From Paragordius varius (Eukaryota > Nematomorpha), in the NCBI GenBank assembly GCA_964247055.1, contig OZ176058.1:3596001-3660000 (forward strand): 64,000 bases of DNA. Direction: 5' to 3'. Positions 49,894 to 62,800 of this stretch are shown here, piece after piece (the stretch's first letter is position 1; every line of letters starts with the position of its first letter). The notes beneath the pieces are model-generated. The model was not told the origin of the DNA. It saw nothing but the letters and a program-made list of their open reading frames with translations, and did no database searches. The translations under genes were made by a program, and so were the position numbers.

Positions 49894-50849
49894 GTATGTT
49901 TGTTTCAAAAAATGCTTATTGTCAAAAACAATATAATTACCAATATATGAAAATAAAAATAGAGGGAAACAATACTGGTTTTTATAAGATGTTGCCGTGC
50001 AGATAAAATCATTCACACACGATCTTATGAAAGTTCTATTCCATAGCTTTTTAGAAAATATTACTATTTGACAGCAGGTAAGACTATGCGTTGATGAAGA
50101 AAAGATAGGTGAATGGATAGAAATTATTCAGATGCCGACTTTGCTACAGTGTAAAATTCAAAAATAATTTAAATAGTTCTGAGTCTACCCAATCAATGGT
50201 ATATGATATGACGTGACATAATTATTAATAAAAAATTATTTTTTTATAATAGCAATAATATCTAAAAATAATAAATTGTATATATTTTTTAGATTTATGT
50301 ATTTGTCCCAATAATTTATTGTTTTGCGAAATTTTATCTAAAAAAGCTTTACAATTTTTTTCTGTATTTTTAACTATTACAATTGCTTTCAAGGTATCTA
50401 TTGTGAGTTGTTTTTTCCGCAGTCCATATTTTGTTTAAAAGAAAAGGCATGGAAAGGAAAATTGAATGAAAAGGATTAATAAAAAAAATTATTATGTGTG
50501 TCTGTGTGTGTGTGGCAATATCAAAATAGGTCTATAAATTTGTATATGCACAAAAGAATGAAAAGAAAACTGGCTAAAAATTAATGTTTAGAGAAGCAAA
50601 AAATTAAGGAGCATACCTAAGGTGACCAGATTTTTTGAAGGAAAAAGCGGGACAAATCTAAAGGGGGGGGTTATGAGGTGGGGTGTACAACCAAAAATTT
50701 TTATACAAAAAATTTATTGTAGTATAACACAAATACATTATAAATATAAAAAAATATTTAATTCCTTGGTATATTTTTTATTTGAGTAAATGCGTTTTAG
50801 CAGATTGTCATCATTTTATAAATTGTAGAAGTCTTCACAAGAATTTGTC

Positions 50850-52536
50850 AAATTATATTTGACAGATAAAAGGTAAAGTTTCAACATTTAAATTTGATTC
50901 CGATGTCCACATCATCTGATTTACTGTGGAAAAGTAGCAGCGTTGGTTCCATGCAAAGATAATGCAAATTCTACAATTTTTAAAATATTGTATAAAACAT
51001 AGTTTGTTTCAAAATGATGAAATATTTCTAACCATTTCTTTTCTACTGTATTTTTTTCTGTTGTCCATAATTTAAGTTTTTCTATTAATATATTTTATAA
51101 CTAATGATATTTTAAAAAAAAGATATTTTCTGAAAGGTTACTTTTTGGGAATTTTTGGGAGATGCAGAAATGATTTTTGAACATCGCACCAATTAAATTC
51201 TGGTTTTAATGTTATCCAATGAAAATGATTAATTTCATTTAAATTGCACCGTCCAGTCTTACAATAATCTTTACAGTTTGTATAAAACATTTTTAATGGT
51301 ACAGGATATCTTGGCGATTTATTAAGCCTTATTTTTCTAAATTACTTATAATATTGCGGATGGTTACTGGTATAAAATTATTTTATAACCTTACATTGGA
51401 ATTTTAGGTTACTAACTTCATTGGCTACTTCGATTGCCGAAGTTTTGTCACTTTCTATCAATTTAATAACATTTTGAAAGAGAGAAGCTTGATTATGTAG
51501 GAACTCTAACCATATTGAAGAATGACTTTCAAAAACTTTTCCAAAGTTGTAGGACATTTGTCCTGTGATAAAAAAGATTTTAAAGGGTCATACATTTTTA
51601 AAACTCTTTCTATAGCTGGCATAAAAGCTAACCAACGAGTTTTACAATATCCAAGCATTTTTTGATAATGAACTTCTGCATTTTCACAGAATTCTTTAAG
51701 CGTTTCAACACGTACCGTGTATATAAAAATAGGAATATACCTTAACAACTACATTTTCCTCATCCAGGGGTAACAAATCAGCAGGTGTTTGAATAGCGTT
51801 GTGTGTTAGATGCGCTACACACCCAACGTCAATAATGGATTAAGATTATCTGCTAATTACTGAAAATTATTTTTTGTTCTCTCCTTGCTTTTCCACCGAA
51901 GTTCATATTAGTGTTGTCACAGCAATATGCGATGATTTTGTCTTTAAATTATTGTTTCCTAGAATATTCATTATTGAAATAAAATTATGTCGGAATTCGC
52001 ACCGGGTAGAGAAATAAAATTTTAATTTTACTCCGGTTTCTGGACCAAAATATTTTATTAACGTGGGAAATATTTTGTTTCCTGATTTGATACATCAGAG
52101 TATGGCGATATGAAATTAATTTTCAGCAATCTTTTTGTATTCAAAAAATGCATGTGGCGAAAGGACAATGCATACAATGGCTTCAGCCTTTGTACGGGCA
52201 CGAATAACATGTGAGGTACAATCCATAGATCTAAAGGAATGATTGTGATTAACGCGTGAAAAGATAAAACGCCTTGGGCTATGCCAAGTTCTTTTCTTCC
52301 TCTCCAAAAGCGGTTTTACGATAAAATCGCTCATTTTGTAAGATGATGCGACCATATCTAAACATTTTTTATGTTTCTGTGTTTCCATATGCTTTGTAAT
52401 ATCATGCTTACCGCCATGTGGTAGGGTGAATCCCTAACATAAAGCATTTAACAAATGATTCATTCTTCGTTTTTTTGATAAAAGGAAATTCTTTCATTAA
52501 ATGATCGTTAAATTTACAACCTTTTTTTGTACTCAT
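50850..52536 (-). pseudogene. Decayed hAT transposase in copy A
   Basis: Start ATG at 52536-52534. BED-finger region near 52450-52380, KMSDFIVKPLLERKKR near 52330, and near 51750-51510 VETLKEFCENAEVHYQK, CKTRWLAFMPAIERVLK, the block best kept of all copies here. Many stops and frame changes. Confidence 0.8.
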
Positions 52537-52554
52537 ATTTTAAACTAATCTATA

Positions 52555-53273
52555 TATTTATATAAATGGAAAATGCTGGCTTTGTGATCTGGTACCGGAA
52601 AACCGGTAGACCCATTCAAATCCAAACTCCGAAAAAATATAATCATTAATGAATGCCCCGACAATAGCTTCGCAGTTTTTTTGAAATAGGTACCCAGTTC
52701 GGGCCCACCCCGTGTGAAAAACGGGTTTTTTTTGAAAACAGAAGTCCACAAAAATTGTGTCTTTGAGACAATTTTCTGGAGAACGTGTTGGACCATTCAA
52801 TTTCAAATATGATTTTTGTTTACTTATTTTCGATTGCGCCGAACATAGTCGTCTCGCTTTTTTGATTTAGGCCCTCTTTTTACCCGCTCCCTTCGTAAAA
52901 TGCCATTTTTTCAAAAAACGAAGTCCACAAAAATAATTTTTTGAATCTATTTTTCGACCAAGGTATGAGACCGTAAAAAAATAAAGATTCCACGTATTCC
53001 CTGTACCCGAAGAAAACTGACCCGTCATATCGAAATCGCGTGCTTTTGGGGCTTTCCAGAAAGCCTATCAGGCCATATGAGTTCCATAGCTGCTTAATGT
53101 ATTACCCGTAAAAATTCAAAAATTTTAGTCGAGCGGATTTTTGGATTAGCCGTTAAATAGGCCCTTTACGCCCTAAAAATGGGCTATCATTCAACTATTA
53201 TTTAGTTTTGAAGCCATTCTTTAATAAACTATTAGGAATGAACGATGATTCCAGGTAAAAAGCAAATTTTTTA
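52555..53273 (-). repeat. Foreign segment inside hAT copy A
   Basis: Positions 52555-52965 are an inverted copy of 49497-49893 of the outer element. The rest (to about 53273) has no match in copy B at this place. It includes GCGGGTCAGTTTTCTTCGGG-like GC-richer stretches on the minus strand. No target duplication found. Confidence 0.55.
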
Positions 53274-53408
53274 TCTAAAATTTTTTATAAAAAATTTAAA
53301 TGAAAAATTTTTTTTTATATATTCGTGAAAAAGCGGGACATTTCAAAAACGCAGCGGAGGCGGGACAAAGTGTGAAAAAGCGGGACGTCTGGTCACCTTA
53401 AGCATACC

Positions 53409-55641
53409 TAAGGTGACCAGATTTTTTGAACGAAAAAGCGGGACAAAGAGAGGGGGGAAGGGCATGGGGGAGGGTGACCAAAAATTTTTAAACAAAAATT
53501 TATTGTAATATTGATTTATTTTTAAAACAAATAGATTATAAAAATAAAAAAATATTTCATTTTTTGGTATATTTTTTATTTGATTTGCGTTTAGCAGATT
53601 GTCATCATTTTTTAAAATATTGTAGAAGTCTTCACAAGAATTTGTCAAATTATATTTGACAGATAAAATGGCCTTTAAAGTTTCAACATTTAAATTTGAC
53701 CGATGTCCACACCTGATTTACTTTGGAAAAAACGCGCTCAGTAGCAGTGTTGGTTCCAGGTAAAGATAGTGCCTTTTTAAAATATTATTGTGTGGAACAT
53801 AGTTTGTTTCAAAATGATGAAATATTTCTAGCCATTTCTTTTGTACTGTATTTTTTTCTGTTGTCCATAATTTAAGTTTTTCATTATAAATATTTTTTAA
53901 CTAATGATACTTAAGAAAAAAAAATCATTTTCTGAAAGATTACATTTTGGGAATTTTTGGGAGATGCAGATGTAATCAAATGATTTTTGAACATCGCACC
54001 AATTAAATTTTGGTTTTAATGTTATCCAATGAAAATGAGCAATTTCATTGAATCGCTTCTAAATACTCTTATAAAATTATTTTCTAATCTTTCTTGACAT
54101 TGGAATTTTAGGTTACTAACTTCATTGGCTACGATTGCCGAAATTTTGTCACCTTCTATAAATTTAATTTTGAAAGAGAGAAGCTTGATTATGTAAGAAT
54201 TATAACCATATTTTTGAAGAATCACTTTCAAAAAACTTTTTTATAGTTGTAGGACATTTGTCCTGTGATAAAAAAATATTTAAAAGGATCATCATTTTTA
54301 AAATTCTTTAGATAGCTGGCAGAGCTAACCAACGAGTTTTAATCCAAGCATTTTTTGATATTGAACATCTGCATTTTCACAGAATTCCTTGAGCGTTTCA
54401 AAGCGTACCGTGTATAATATAATTTTAACAACTACATTTTTCACATCTAGGCACTACAAATCCGCGGCTGTTTGAATAGTGTTGTGTATTATATACGCTG
54501 CACACCCAACGCCAATAATGTTTTGATTAAGATTATCTGCTAATTTATGAAAAATATTTTTCGTTTCCCTCCTTGCTTTTCCACCGAAGTTCGTATTGGT
54601 GTTGTCAGCGCAATATGCGATGTGTTTGTCTTTTAAATTATTTTTTCTGGAATGTTTATTATTGAAGTATAAATTATGTCGGAATTTTTACCGGGTAGAG
54701 AAATAAAATCTAAAATTTTAATTTTTACTCCGGTTGGATCAAAATATCTTATTAAAGTGGGAAATAATTTTGTTTCCTTGTGATATGCATCAGAGTATAG
54801 TGATATGAAATTGATTTTCAGCAAATCTTTTTGTATTTGAGCAAACGCATGTGGCGAAAGGACATTGCATACAAAGGCTTTAGCTTTTATACGGGCACAC
54901 ATAATTTTTTATTGAATAAGGTACGAATAACCTGTGAGGTAAAATCCATAGATCTAAAGGATAGATTGTGATTAACGGTGCGGAAAGATAAAACGCTTCG
55001 GGTAGTGCCAAATTCTTTTCTTCCTCTCCAAAAGCGGTTTTTCGATAAAAATCCTTCATTTTGTAAGAGGATTCCGCCATATCTAAATATTTATGTTACT
55101 GTGCTTCCATATGCTTTGTAATATCATGCTTTCCGCCATGTGCTAGGGTGTCCCCCAGCACAAAGAACATTTAAAAATGATTTATTCTTCGTTTTTTTTG
55201 ATAAAAGGAAATTCTTTTATTAATCCATCGTTGAATTTACAACCTCTTTTTATACTCATATTACTAATATTAGTATAAAAAATATTATATTACCTTAATT
55301 TTCTGGACTAAATAAGCTACCGATTCGTGGTATTAATTTGTCTTTTTGATTTGCAGTAGGAGTAGGAACAAAGTGTATAATCATATGATTTAAATTCGAA
55401 AAAAATAAATATTTTTAATTTTAAAAAATTTTAATTTAAAATTGATATAGATATAAAAGATAACTAATTATAAAAAGTTAAAACGGATAAAAAAATAAAT
55501 TTTTATATTAAAATGTATTTCAAAAAACAATTTTTTTTAGGATCGTGAAAAAGCGGGACATTTCAAAACCGTAACGGGACGCGGGACAAAGTGTGAAAAA
55601 GCGGGACTGTCCCGCCAAAAGCGGGACGTCTGGTCACCTTA
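53409..55641 (-). mobile_element. hAT copy B (BED-finger family), minus strand, 2.23 kb
   Basis: Ends TAAGGTGACCAGA and complement; flanks AGCATACC (53401-53408, shared with copy A) and AGCATACC (55642-55649). Same orientation as copy A. Transposase remnant from 55259 down to about 53640. It keeps the doubled GCGGGAC end (near 55590-55630) that the element at 355 also has. Confidence 0.9.
53640..55259 (-). pseudogene. Decayed hAT transposase in copy B
   Basis: Start ATG at 55259-55257 (MSIKRGCKFNDGLIKEF). BED-finger remnant near 55190-55080, KMKDFYRKTAFGEEEKNLAL near 55060, and a clear middle block near 54900-54640 (LKINFISLYSDA, KIKILDFISLPGKNSDIIYTSI). Several stops and gaps. Confidence 0.8.
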
Positions 55642-56252
55642 AGCATACCTCCCCCAAAACATAAAAAAGTTGTTTTTTTCCTAGAAAATAAAGGTTATAT
55701 AGAAACCAAATATAAGGAATTTTAAAAATAATATGTTGCGGAAATATAAAAATTTTCCGTTTGATAATTATAATTAAAGTAAACTGAAATAAATTTAATT
55801 TAGCTGAAACTTATATGAAACAAAATGAATTTTCAAAAGATAAATTTACTAAAATATTAATTTATTTTTTGTTTATTTTTGAGGTCGCTTTTTGAGTGAA
55901 AGGTTGGCCTAAATCTGGAGTCTGATATTGATAGTTCCGCCATTTCGCGAATGGCTGCATTCATAAGCAATTTGACCGGTCCAAAACCTAACTCCATGTA
56001 TAATTAGAGCAGAAAATAAAATATTAAAATTAAAGGCCATAGTTTTTTACAGCAAAAAAAACCATTTATTTATTTTAACTTAGGGTACTCTATCGAATTA
56101 TACAAACAAAACTTGTATAAATAAATGGTAATTAAACATATTTATAAAAAAAATTATTTCAAAAAGCAGTACAAAAGTCAGCGCAGTACAGGCGCGGTTT
56201 TTTTCGAAAACCCAGTACTGTACTGCGAAAAACAGCCTATCTGGTCACTTTA

Positions 56253-56665
56253 CCTTAAATAAATTATATTGTGAAATAAATTTTGTTTAAAATTAATATA
56301 ATGTGGAAAATATAATTAATTAAATATGTTATAAAAATATATTTTATATAATGATGATATTTATATAAGCCCGAAAACATATAATTTTTTTGAGGATGAA
56401 TTTGAATTGTTAAAGGGTGAATTTGAATTGTACATGGTATATCCCAATTAATTTTCATATTCTGCGATTTCGAGCATTTATGTTTTATCAAATTTTAAAT
56501 TTAACATCACAATCATTTAATCTAAAAAACAAAAATAGCAATAAAAATTTGGTATAAAAATTATGGTGGATTTAGATAAAAGTTAATATTTTATTTTTTT
56601 TCCATTTTCCATAAACAATTTTTCCTTTTTTCCAAACACGACCGCGTTATTGGCCTTAATTTAGT
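56253..56665. repeat. Repeat B, copy 2 (right part)
   Basis: Continues repeat B after the large insertion; pairs with 36265-36640. Confidence 0.8.
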
Positions 56666-56689
56666 AATTAAAATTTACCTTTCAAAACT

Positions 56690-56990
56690 TTGGCATTAGT
56701 AAATGTAAAAATATTTACAAAAAAATAATTTTTCGATATAATTTTTGGGAAAATTTTATTGAAGCCCAGACCATACTGTTTTGAGGTTGATAGCAACTGT
56801 ATATAAATGCTTTATGATTAAAACACTTCCCTATATTATTCGATGATGATAAACATTTTTAATCGGTTCAAATTTCAATTTCACAGCGTGTTTGCTTTTA
56901 AATTTAGGTGAATTTTCGTTAAAAATAAAAATTTATATTTAAAAAATTTTCAAGACGAACGATATTTTAATCAAAATTATGAGACAATGG
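56690..56990. repeat. Fragment of repeat C
   Basis: Pairs with 60890-61090 and 39600-39790 (ACCATACTGTTTTGAGGTTG, ATTATTCGATGATGNTAAAC). It ends where the CAAGTC-rich repeat begins. Confidence 0.7.
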
Positions 56991-56991
56991 G

Positions 56992-57973
56992 TGGGGTTAT
57001 AAAAAGGTCTCACTTGACTTGTAAGTCAAGCGTGGCAAGTTGAGCAAGTTTACTTAAGCCAGCAAGTGTACACTTGAAGATCGGTGATAAAAAAACAGTA
57101 ATGTCAAGTCTTTTTCTTATGAATGTAACATTTTTTTGCCACCCGATTTGAATTTTACAGAAGTTATTTTGATCATTTTCAGCCAAAATTTATGAAATAC
57201 GGCACAATAAGATAAACAATTAATACAATATGCATTTAACGTTTTTCAAACTCACTGGCAAGTATCTTTTTTAATATTAAAGAATTTTTTTGAGCCTGGT
57301 AATAATTTTTAGTTTGATGAAACCATTCGCCCTTAAAACACTTTTCATTTCTTTATCACACTACATTTTGTTTGGAGTCAATTTGCAAATATAATGGGAA
57401 GATGTTTATACAATATAACACATTTATTTTTAATTACATTCGGAATAAATTTATGATGAAATAAATTCTTTACATTAGTTGATGGTGAAGTATCCTTAAG
57501 CGTTCATTAAACGAAGATTGAAATTCAAGATTAATATTTAATTAATAATGAGATTTTCTAGAATTAAATTTTTGCGGGTTCGAGGAATTTGTATATTGAG
57601 CATATTTTTATATGCCATGATTAGCAGAGTTTTTCAAAAAATTTATACTTTTTTGTATCCACCCATTTTGAATAGGTTAAATAGCCAAAATTTATGGAAT
57701 AAAAATTTATATCACTAACAAATGCTTTAATTATACATATAAAGCCTAAACATAAAAAAAAAATTCCAAAATAATTTTATCCATATTTTAAAATCTGTCA
57801 AGTGTGCCCTACACCACACTTGCAAAATCTATAAGTTTTACTTGATCATATGATTTTTATCACCTCCAAATCAAGTTTAACTTAAGTCGTTTTATTTCAA
57901 ATTTTTTTTATCTCATGAAATCAAGTTATGACTTCAAAAACTTGCAAGTCTCAAAAAATTTTTTTTATCACGC
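56992..57973. mobile_element. CAAGTC-rich element, unclassified
   Basis: Left end GGTTATAAAAAGGTCTCACT, then several TGACTTG / CAAGTCA / ACTTGC words; right end shows the complement pattern (ACTTGCAAGTCTC ... TTTATCACGCC), so the ends are loosely inverted. Similar to 1-354 plus 3611-3783. Sits inside a C fragment. No coding frame; target duplication not clear. Confidence 0.45.
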
Positions 57974-58226
57974 CAACTCGATGCTTCAAAGCCCTTCCTT
58001 AAATGAACACTTTATATTATGTGTATATTAAAATTAGTTAAGAAAGCGTGGTCTTCTATAAGAGTGAACTAATCTAGTAATTAATGTATAACTTTCTAAA
58101 CATTGCTTTCTTATTTGGGTTTAACCGATAACTTATGCGTACGGTTTTAGCTAATGAGATATTACTAACTTAAGTTTGTGATATCTTATATTTTTGATTG
58201 ATTATCTTTTTTGAAAACTCTGATAT

Positions 58227-58440
58227 TTAATTATAATTATATAAAAAAAAATGATTTAAGCCACCTTTCCTCTCGTCCTTGAGAGAACACTTGTAAAATG
58301 TCAAACTTTTTAGTTTTTTTGAATGAGGACTGGCGGTTATCTCTGATTGAATCAGGGTTATCCTTAAAATAAAGTTGTGAAGTGGCGTGGGGATATGGAT
58401 GATGGGTTGCTCGAGGTGGTTCACACAACTACTAACAAAT
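58227..58440 (-). pseudogene. Decayed inverted copy of the exon at 59605
   Basis: The minus strand reads NPDSIRDNRQSS and later KKFDILQVFSQG, matching NPDSIGDNYQSP and KKSLINNSFTSVLLK of the plus copy. Homology goes on into flanking DNA (58490-58690 against 59365-59540), so this is an inverted duplication of genomic DNA, not a retrocopy. Small insertions and deletions break the frame relation. Confidence 0.5.
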
Positions 58441-59002
58441 ATATAGTAAAAATTAAAATATCTGGGTTAACTTAAAAACTAAAAACAGAAATAATTTTTC
58501 TATTTACACACTTGTTGTCATTAACTTACCAAAACGAAAAGTATATTTTTCAATCGATAATAATGTTTTCAAATAAAACAATATTTTATAAAAAAAAAAT
58601 TTAAATGTGGTTCTTTAAGCTTATCATCAAATGGATTCGTTGAGTATTTGACCTCATTATCAGATTCTAAATAAGTAACAGTAATACAAATGCAAATGTC
58701 AGAAAACCTGTAATTTCAATTTGATTAATTAAATTAATTTTTTCTTGTTATATCGATTAAAGATGTAATGTCAAACATTTATTTTTTTACTGGTAATATA
58801 TTTTGTAAAGACACCAATATTCATCATTACATGGTCTATTTTGAATTTTAAAAGTATTAAACACCATTTGTGTGCTTTGGAAAATTTCTAATACCTAAAG
58901 AATCGGGCGGTTACTCTTATTACACGGATTTATAAAATTATCAATTTCAATTTATACATCTTTCGACTATACCATTTAAAATCCTAAGTGCGAAATTAAT
59001 CC

Positions 59003-59153
59003 TTACTCTAAGTATTTTTGTAACTTTTTTTCAGTTCTAACTTTAATGGCTCTAAATCCGTTCCTAAAATGTTTATCGGTTTTCTCAGGTTCAAGCACAA
59101 ATCTATGATATCTTACTTTTTTCGTTTCCGAAGAACCTCCTTCTTTGATAAAT
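59003..59153 (-). CDS. Possible terminal exon, basic, unrecognised
   Basis: The minus strand is open from a TAA upstream of 59153 to TAA at 59003: IKEGGSSETKKVRYHRF, VLEPEKTDKHFRNGFRAIKV, RTEKKLQKYLE, about 49 residues. The composition is protein-like (K, R, E rich, few of the I/N/F/Y runs seen in random AT-rich frames). It lies between the two inverted arms. No clear acceptor chosen; family not recognised. Confidence 0.3.
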
Positions 59154-59604
59154 TATCGCTTAAATTATTTAAAGTCGATGCATTTATGTTTTTTAGATTT
59201 CACTTAACGGAATGAAAAATAATATGTATTTGGTTATAATTTGTCTTTCCAAAAAAATATTACCATTAAAAATCAATGTTTGTTGGCTTACACTATAATC
59301 TATACAACAAGAATTACTTATAAATATTCTAATTGTAATTATAGATTTTTTGAATTTATATAACTGTTACTTATTTAGTATCAGAGAATGAGGTCAAATA
59401 CTCAACGAATGATGATAAATTTAAGAAACCAAATTTAAGTTTTATTTGTTTTGTATATTGTTTTATTAAAAACATTATTATCTAAACATACTTTTAGTTT
59501 TGGTAAGTTAATGACAACAAAGGTTTAAATAGAAAGAATATTCCTTTTTTAGTTTAGGTTATGCTTCTTCACATATTTTTAATTTTTACTACATTTGTTT
59601 GTAG

Positions 59605-59834
59605 TAGGGAACCGCTTAAAACAGCTTTCATCACTCATATTCCGAACCGCTACACAATCTTATTCAGACATTAACCCTGATTCGATCGGTGATAACTATC
59701 AGTCACCGATTGGAAAAAGGGTTTCTTCACTTGAAGATACTAAAAAAAGTTTGATCAACAACAGTTTTACCAGTGTTCTCTTAAAGACAATAGATAATCC
59801 AACACCAATCAAGCTGAAACCGCCCCATTCCTAA
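59605..59834 (+). CDS. Probable 3' terminal exon of an unrecognised gene
   Basis: Acceptor candidates TTTGTAG (59604) or GTAGTAG (59607), both phase 1. Open to TAA at 59832-59834: GNRLKQLSSLIFRTATQSYS, then INPDSIGDNYQSPIGKRVSS, then a tail LKTIDNPTPIKLKPPHS. About 75 residues, Ser-rich, no motif known to me. Base use is less AT-rich than the flanks, with balanced codons. Upstream exons are not seen; the inverted arm stops in the intron. Repeat C copy 1 begins with the last few codons of a similar sequence (37768 on), so this exon probably lay next to C before duplication. Confidence 0.45.
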
Positions 59835-62800
59835 CTAATTGTAATAATCCCCCCACTGCTTTAATCGCAAAAAATAAAGGTTTTCGCGATAGCTCCTCCG
59901 ACTGTTTTTGGTCCCTGTATAGCATTAAATAACGACAAAACATAAGAAGACAAGCTCTTGCCTTTTACCACAAAAGATTTTTTTGGATAGCCACCCCCTT
60001 TCTTCCAATCTTTGTGACAAATGGAAAATCAAAAAGGTTAATAATAATCACAAAAGAAAAAAAATAGTTTACGAGCATTGTCCGATTGCTTCAAAAATAC
60101 CCGAAAAACAAAAACCAACAAGTCAGAAAATGCATTTTCAAGCACAGTCTCAGAACATTTAATAGATTTTTGTAATAGCATATGATAAATAAAAATTGAC
60201 CCTTTTTGCCCTTTTGATTTATGAATTTCGAACTCAAACTAAAATAAGAAATATAATGCTTGTTATGATTAAATTAGCTTTTTTAAATGGTAAACCACAA
60301 CACAACTAGCTTCGACTCCACAAATGGAGAATAGTTATCAAAAAGACATGAATGGGAATGAAAAATAATGTGTAAGAAAATTAATTATATGAAAAATTTT
60401 AATTCATCAATTATTTTTTTGAAAATTAAATTTTTGCCTTAAATTTCAATTTTTACTGTAAAATTTTGATAAAGAAGTATGTTCGAAACGGTAAAAACAG
60501 AAACACTTTTTTAATAACATGCGTCCCGTGGTATATATGAAGTGTATATATTCTGATAGGAAAACGTATCGGATATCATGGTGTTAGTGATATTGATCTG
60601 CGAGTCAGTTGAAAATGTTATTTTTTGTGGTAAGTGATCCAATCAAATGGTAAATTTGCCATTTGAAATAATTTATTTTTGATGAAGGGTACTTATTTTC
60701 ATAAAATATCACTAAAATACATTTAACTACATATTTTTAAAAAAATTAATTTTTAGATATAAGCTTCAAAACTCCAAAATTTTTCGCTGTTCTAAGGGCT
60801 AATTATTTTAAACTAAACGAAAAAGGATGGGATTCTGCGATAAAAATTTTAAATATATCCAAATTTTGATATCAACTAAAAATATTTTCAAAAATACAAT
60901 ACTTTTTTGATATAATTTTTCGCAAAATTTTGTTGAAGCGTAGACCATACTGTTTTGAGGTTGATACCAACAGTATATATTTAAAATTACACTTTTCCAT
61001 ATTATTCGATGATGGTAAACATTTATAATCGCATCAAATTTCAATTTTAAAGCTCGCTTGCTTTTGAATTTAGGTGAATTTTAGTAAAAATAATTTATAT
61101 TTAAGAGAATTTTTATTAGAAAGGAATAATTTAATGAAAATATGGGAAATGTACATCATTATCATACTATACAGATAATGTATTTATATCTTAAAGCGTT
61201 TTTATACCGTTTCCATCATGAGCTCAATCATACAACTAAACTAGTAAGTTATGTTAAATAAAATTTAATTATCAAACATTGTTCTCCTAAATTACATCAA
61301 AACTTATATTTTTTTACAGTTTTGTAGCTAAAAAACATAGAGAAAATTAGGACAGCATCAATACACGATTCAATCAAACAGCTGATTTTAAATCAATAAT
61401 TATTATATTAATGTAGGTAAAATGCATATTCAAAGCTTACTTTAGTTATTTATTTACATTTTTACCATAAATTATTTATATTTGCCTATCATATAAACGA
61501 TTTGAAAAACATAAAATAAAAAATGGCGACGAAAAAGTTTGAGAGGTGTATTTTTTAATATTATTTTATATTTTAAAATTTTTTTTATAATGCGCTTAAA
61601 AAGCTAAATAAAGCATATTTTTAAATTCGCCCAAAACCTTTTATAATCAAGATTTTCAAATTTAAAATCGATATGGGATATAAGCATATTCCAAAAGAAA
61701 CTGTTAAGAACGTGCACGAATTTCACCATTTTCTGATATGAAGCAATTACCAGAAAAGTATAATAATTTATGATCTTTGTAAGCCATCATGGTATCCCCA
61801 ACACTCCAATTGTAACGAATAAATCGCATACCACCACCCTAATTATTTGTAAAATATATCGTTACGTTTCGCATGAATTTGATTGTTAAAGAAAAAAACT
61901 TATTTCATATGGTAATAATAGGGCTGTGTTATGTCTACAGTCATCATTAATGTTCATAGTCATCATTATTAAAAATGCAAAAAAGTATGTTGTAACGAAA
62001 ATAAAATTTGGCAAAATTGTATGATTATATTACGTAATAAACAGATTTGAAATTATAACTGGTTATTTTGAAAAGCGGCGGTCATTAATACATTTAAATC
62101 AGAGGTATCCAACACGCTGCTTCGAGACTTTATGTGCGTCCCGCGAAAAATTTGGAATCCATAATTTACTATATGCTCATAAAGTTTGATTCTAAATAAG
62201 TATAATGGGCAAAAACTAGTTAAAATTTTTTTATATAATTTATATTTGAAATTTAATAAATTATTTATAAATCCCCATATACATTTCGATTGCGGCATCT
62301 AAAGATTTTTCGTCTCAAAATGCGGCTCTCGACGCCATTTGATTGGACTTCATTAAATTAAATGTTTAAAATTAATTTAATTATAAATATGCATTAGTGA
62401 GGACAAACTTACAATAAAAAGGATGCCCTCTTTTTCTAAGAAATGTAGTTAAAATTTCAGCACTCAAAGTCACCGGGGCCACATATGACCCAAGGGTTGC
62501 GTGTTTCCATGCTCTAGAAGTTTAAAACTGATTAGATTCTAAGGTTTTTATTAAATACAGGCTAGAGGGTTTAAAAAAATTTATATTTGACATAAATTTG
62601 AGAACGAATATATTTAATCAAAATTCGGTAATGACAGAAATGATCAGCATCATTGAATTAAATGGAAAAAAGATTTTTATAAATTTTAAACATTCTTAAA
62701 CCGTTTCCAGCATGACTTATAGTATCAAGTACGCCTCAACAAATATGCTAAAAATTAAATTTTGAAAAATTGCATTTGATATCAAAATTCAGCATATATT

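Larger units (their letters stand above)
50618..53400 (-). mobile_element. hAT copy A (BED-finger family), minus strand, 2.78 kb
   Basis: Ends TAAGGTGACCAGA and complement. Flanks AGCATACC (50610-50617) and AGCATACC (53401-53408). The transposase remnant reads from 52536 down to about 50850, with the same start MSTKKGCKFN and C-terminal blocks as 912-2487 but independent breaks. The 5' part carries a foreign 0.7-kb segment (about 52555-53273) that replaces part of the leader. Confidence 0.9.
49090..56252. mobile_element. Large hAT-like element containing nested hATs, 7.16 kb
   Basis: Ends TAATGTGACCAGATA and (complement) TAAAGTGACCAGATA, 14/15, flanked by the exact 8-bp duplication CCTTAAAT (49082-49089 and 56253-56260). 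The empty site is at 36265-36272. Without the nested pair (50618-55641) it is about 2.1 kb. The left part has a G run (about 49360-49371) and an unrecognised open stretch (49640-50006); the right part holds CAGTACTGTACTGCG-type words near its end, echoed by GCGCAGTACA near the left end. No transposase recognised. Its ends resemble those of the nested family (TAAGGTGACCAGA). Confidence 0.85.

Noticed and set aside
49640-50006. Gene call for the two overlapping frames in the outer element
   Set aside because: The inverted copy at 52545-52806 keeps both frames only in part, no start or family is seen, and overlapping frames of equal length are more likely chance.
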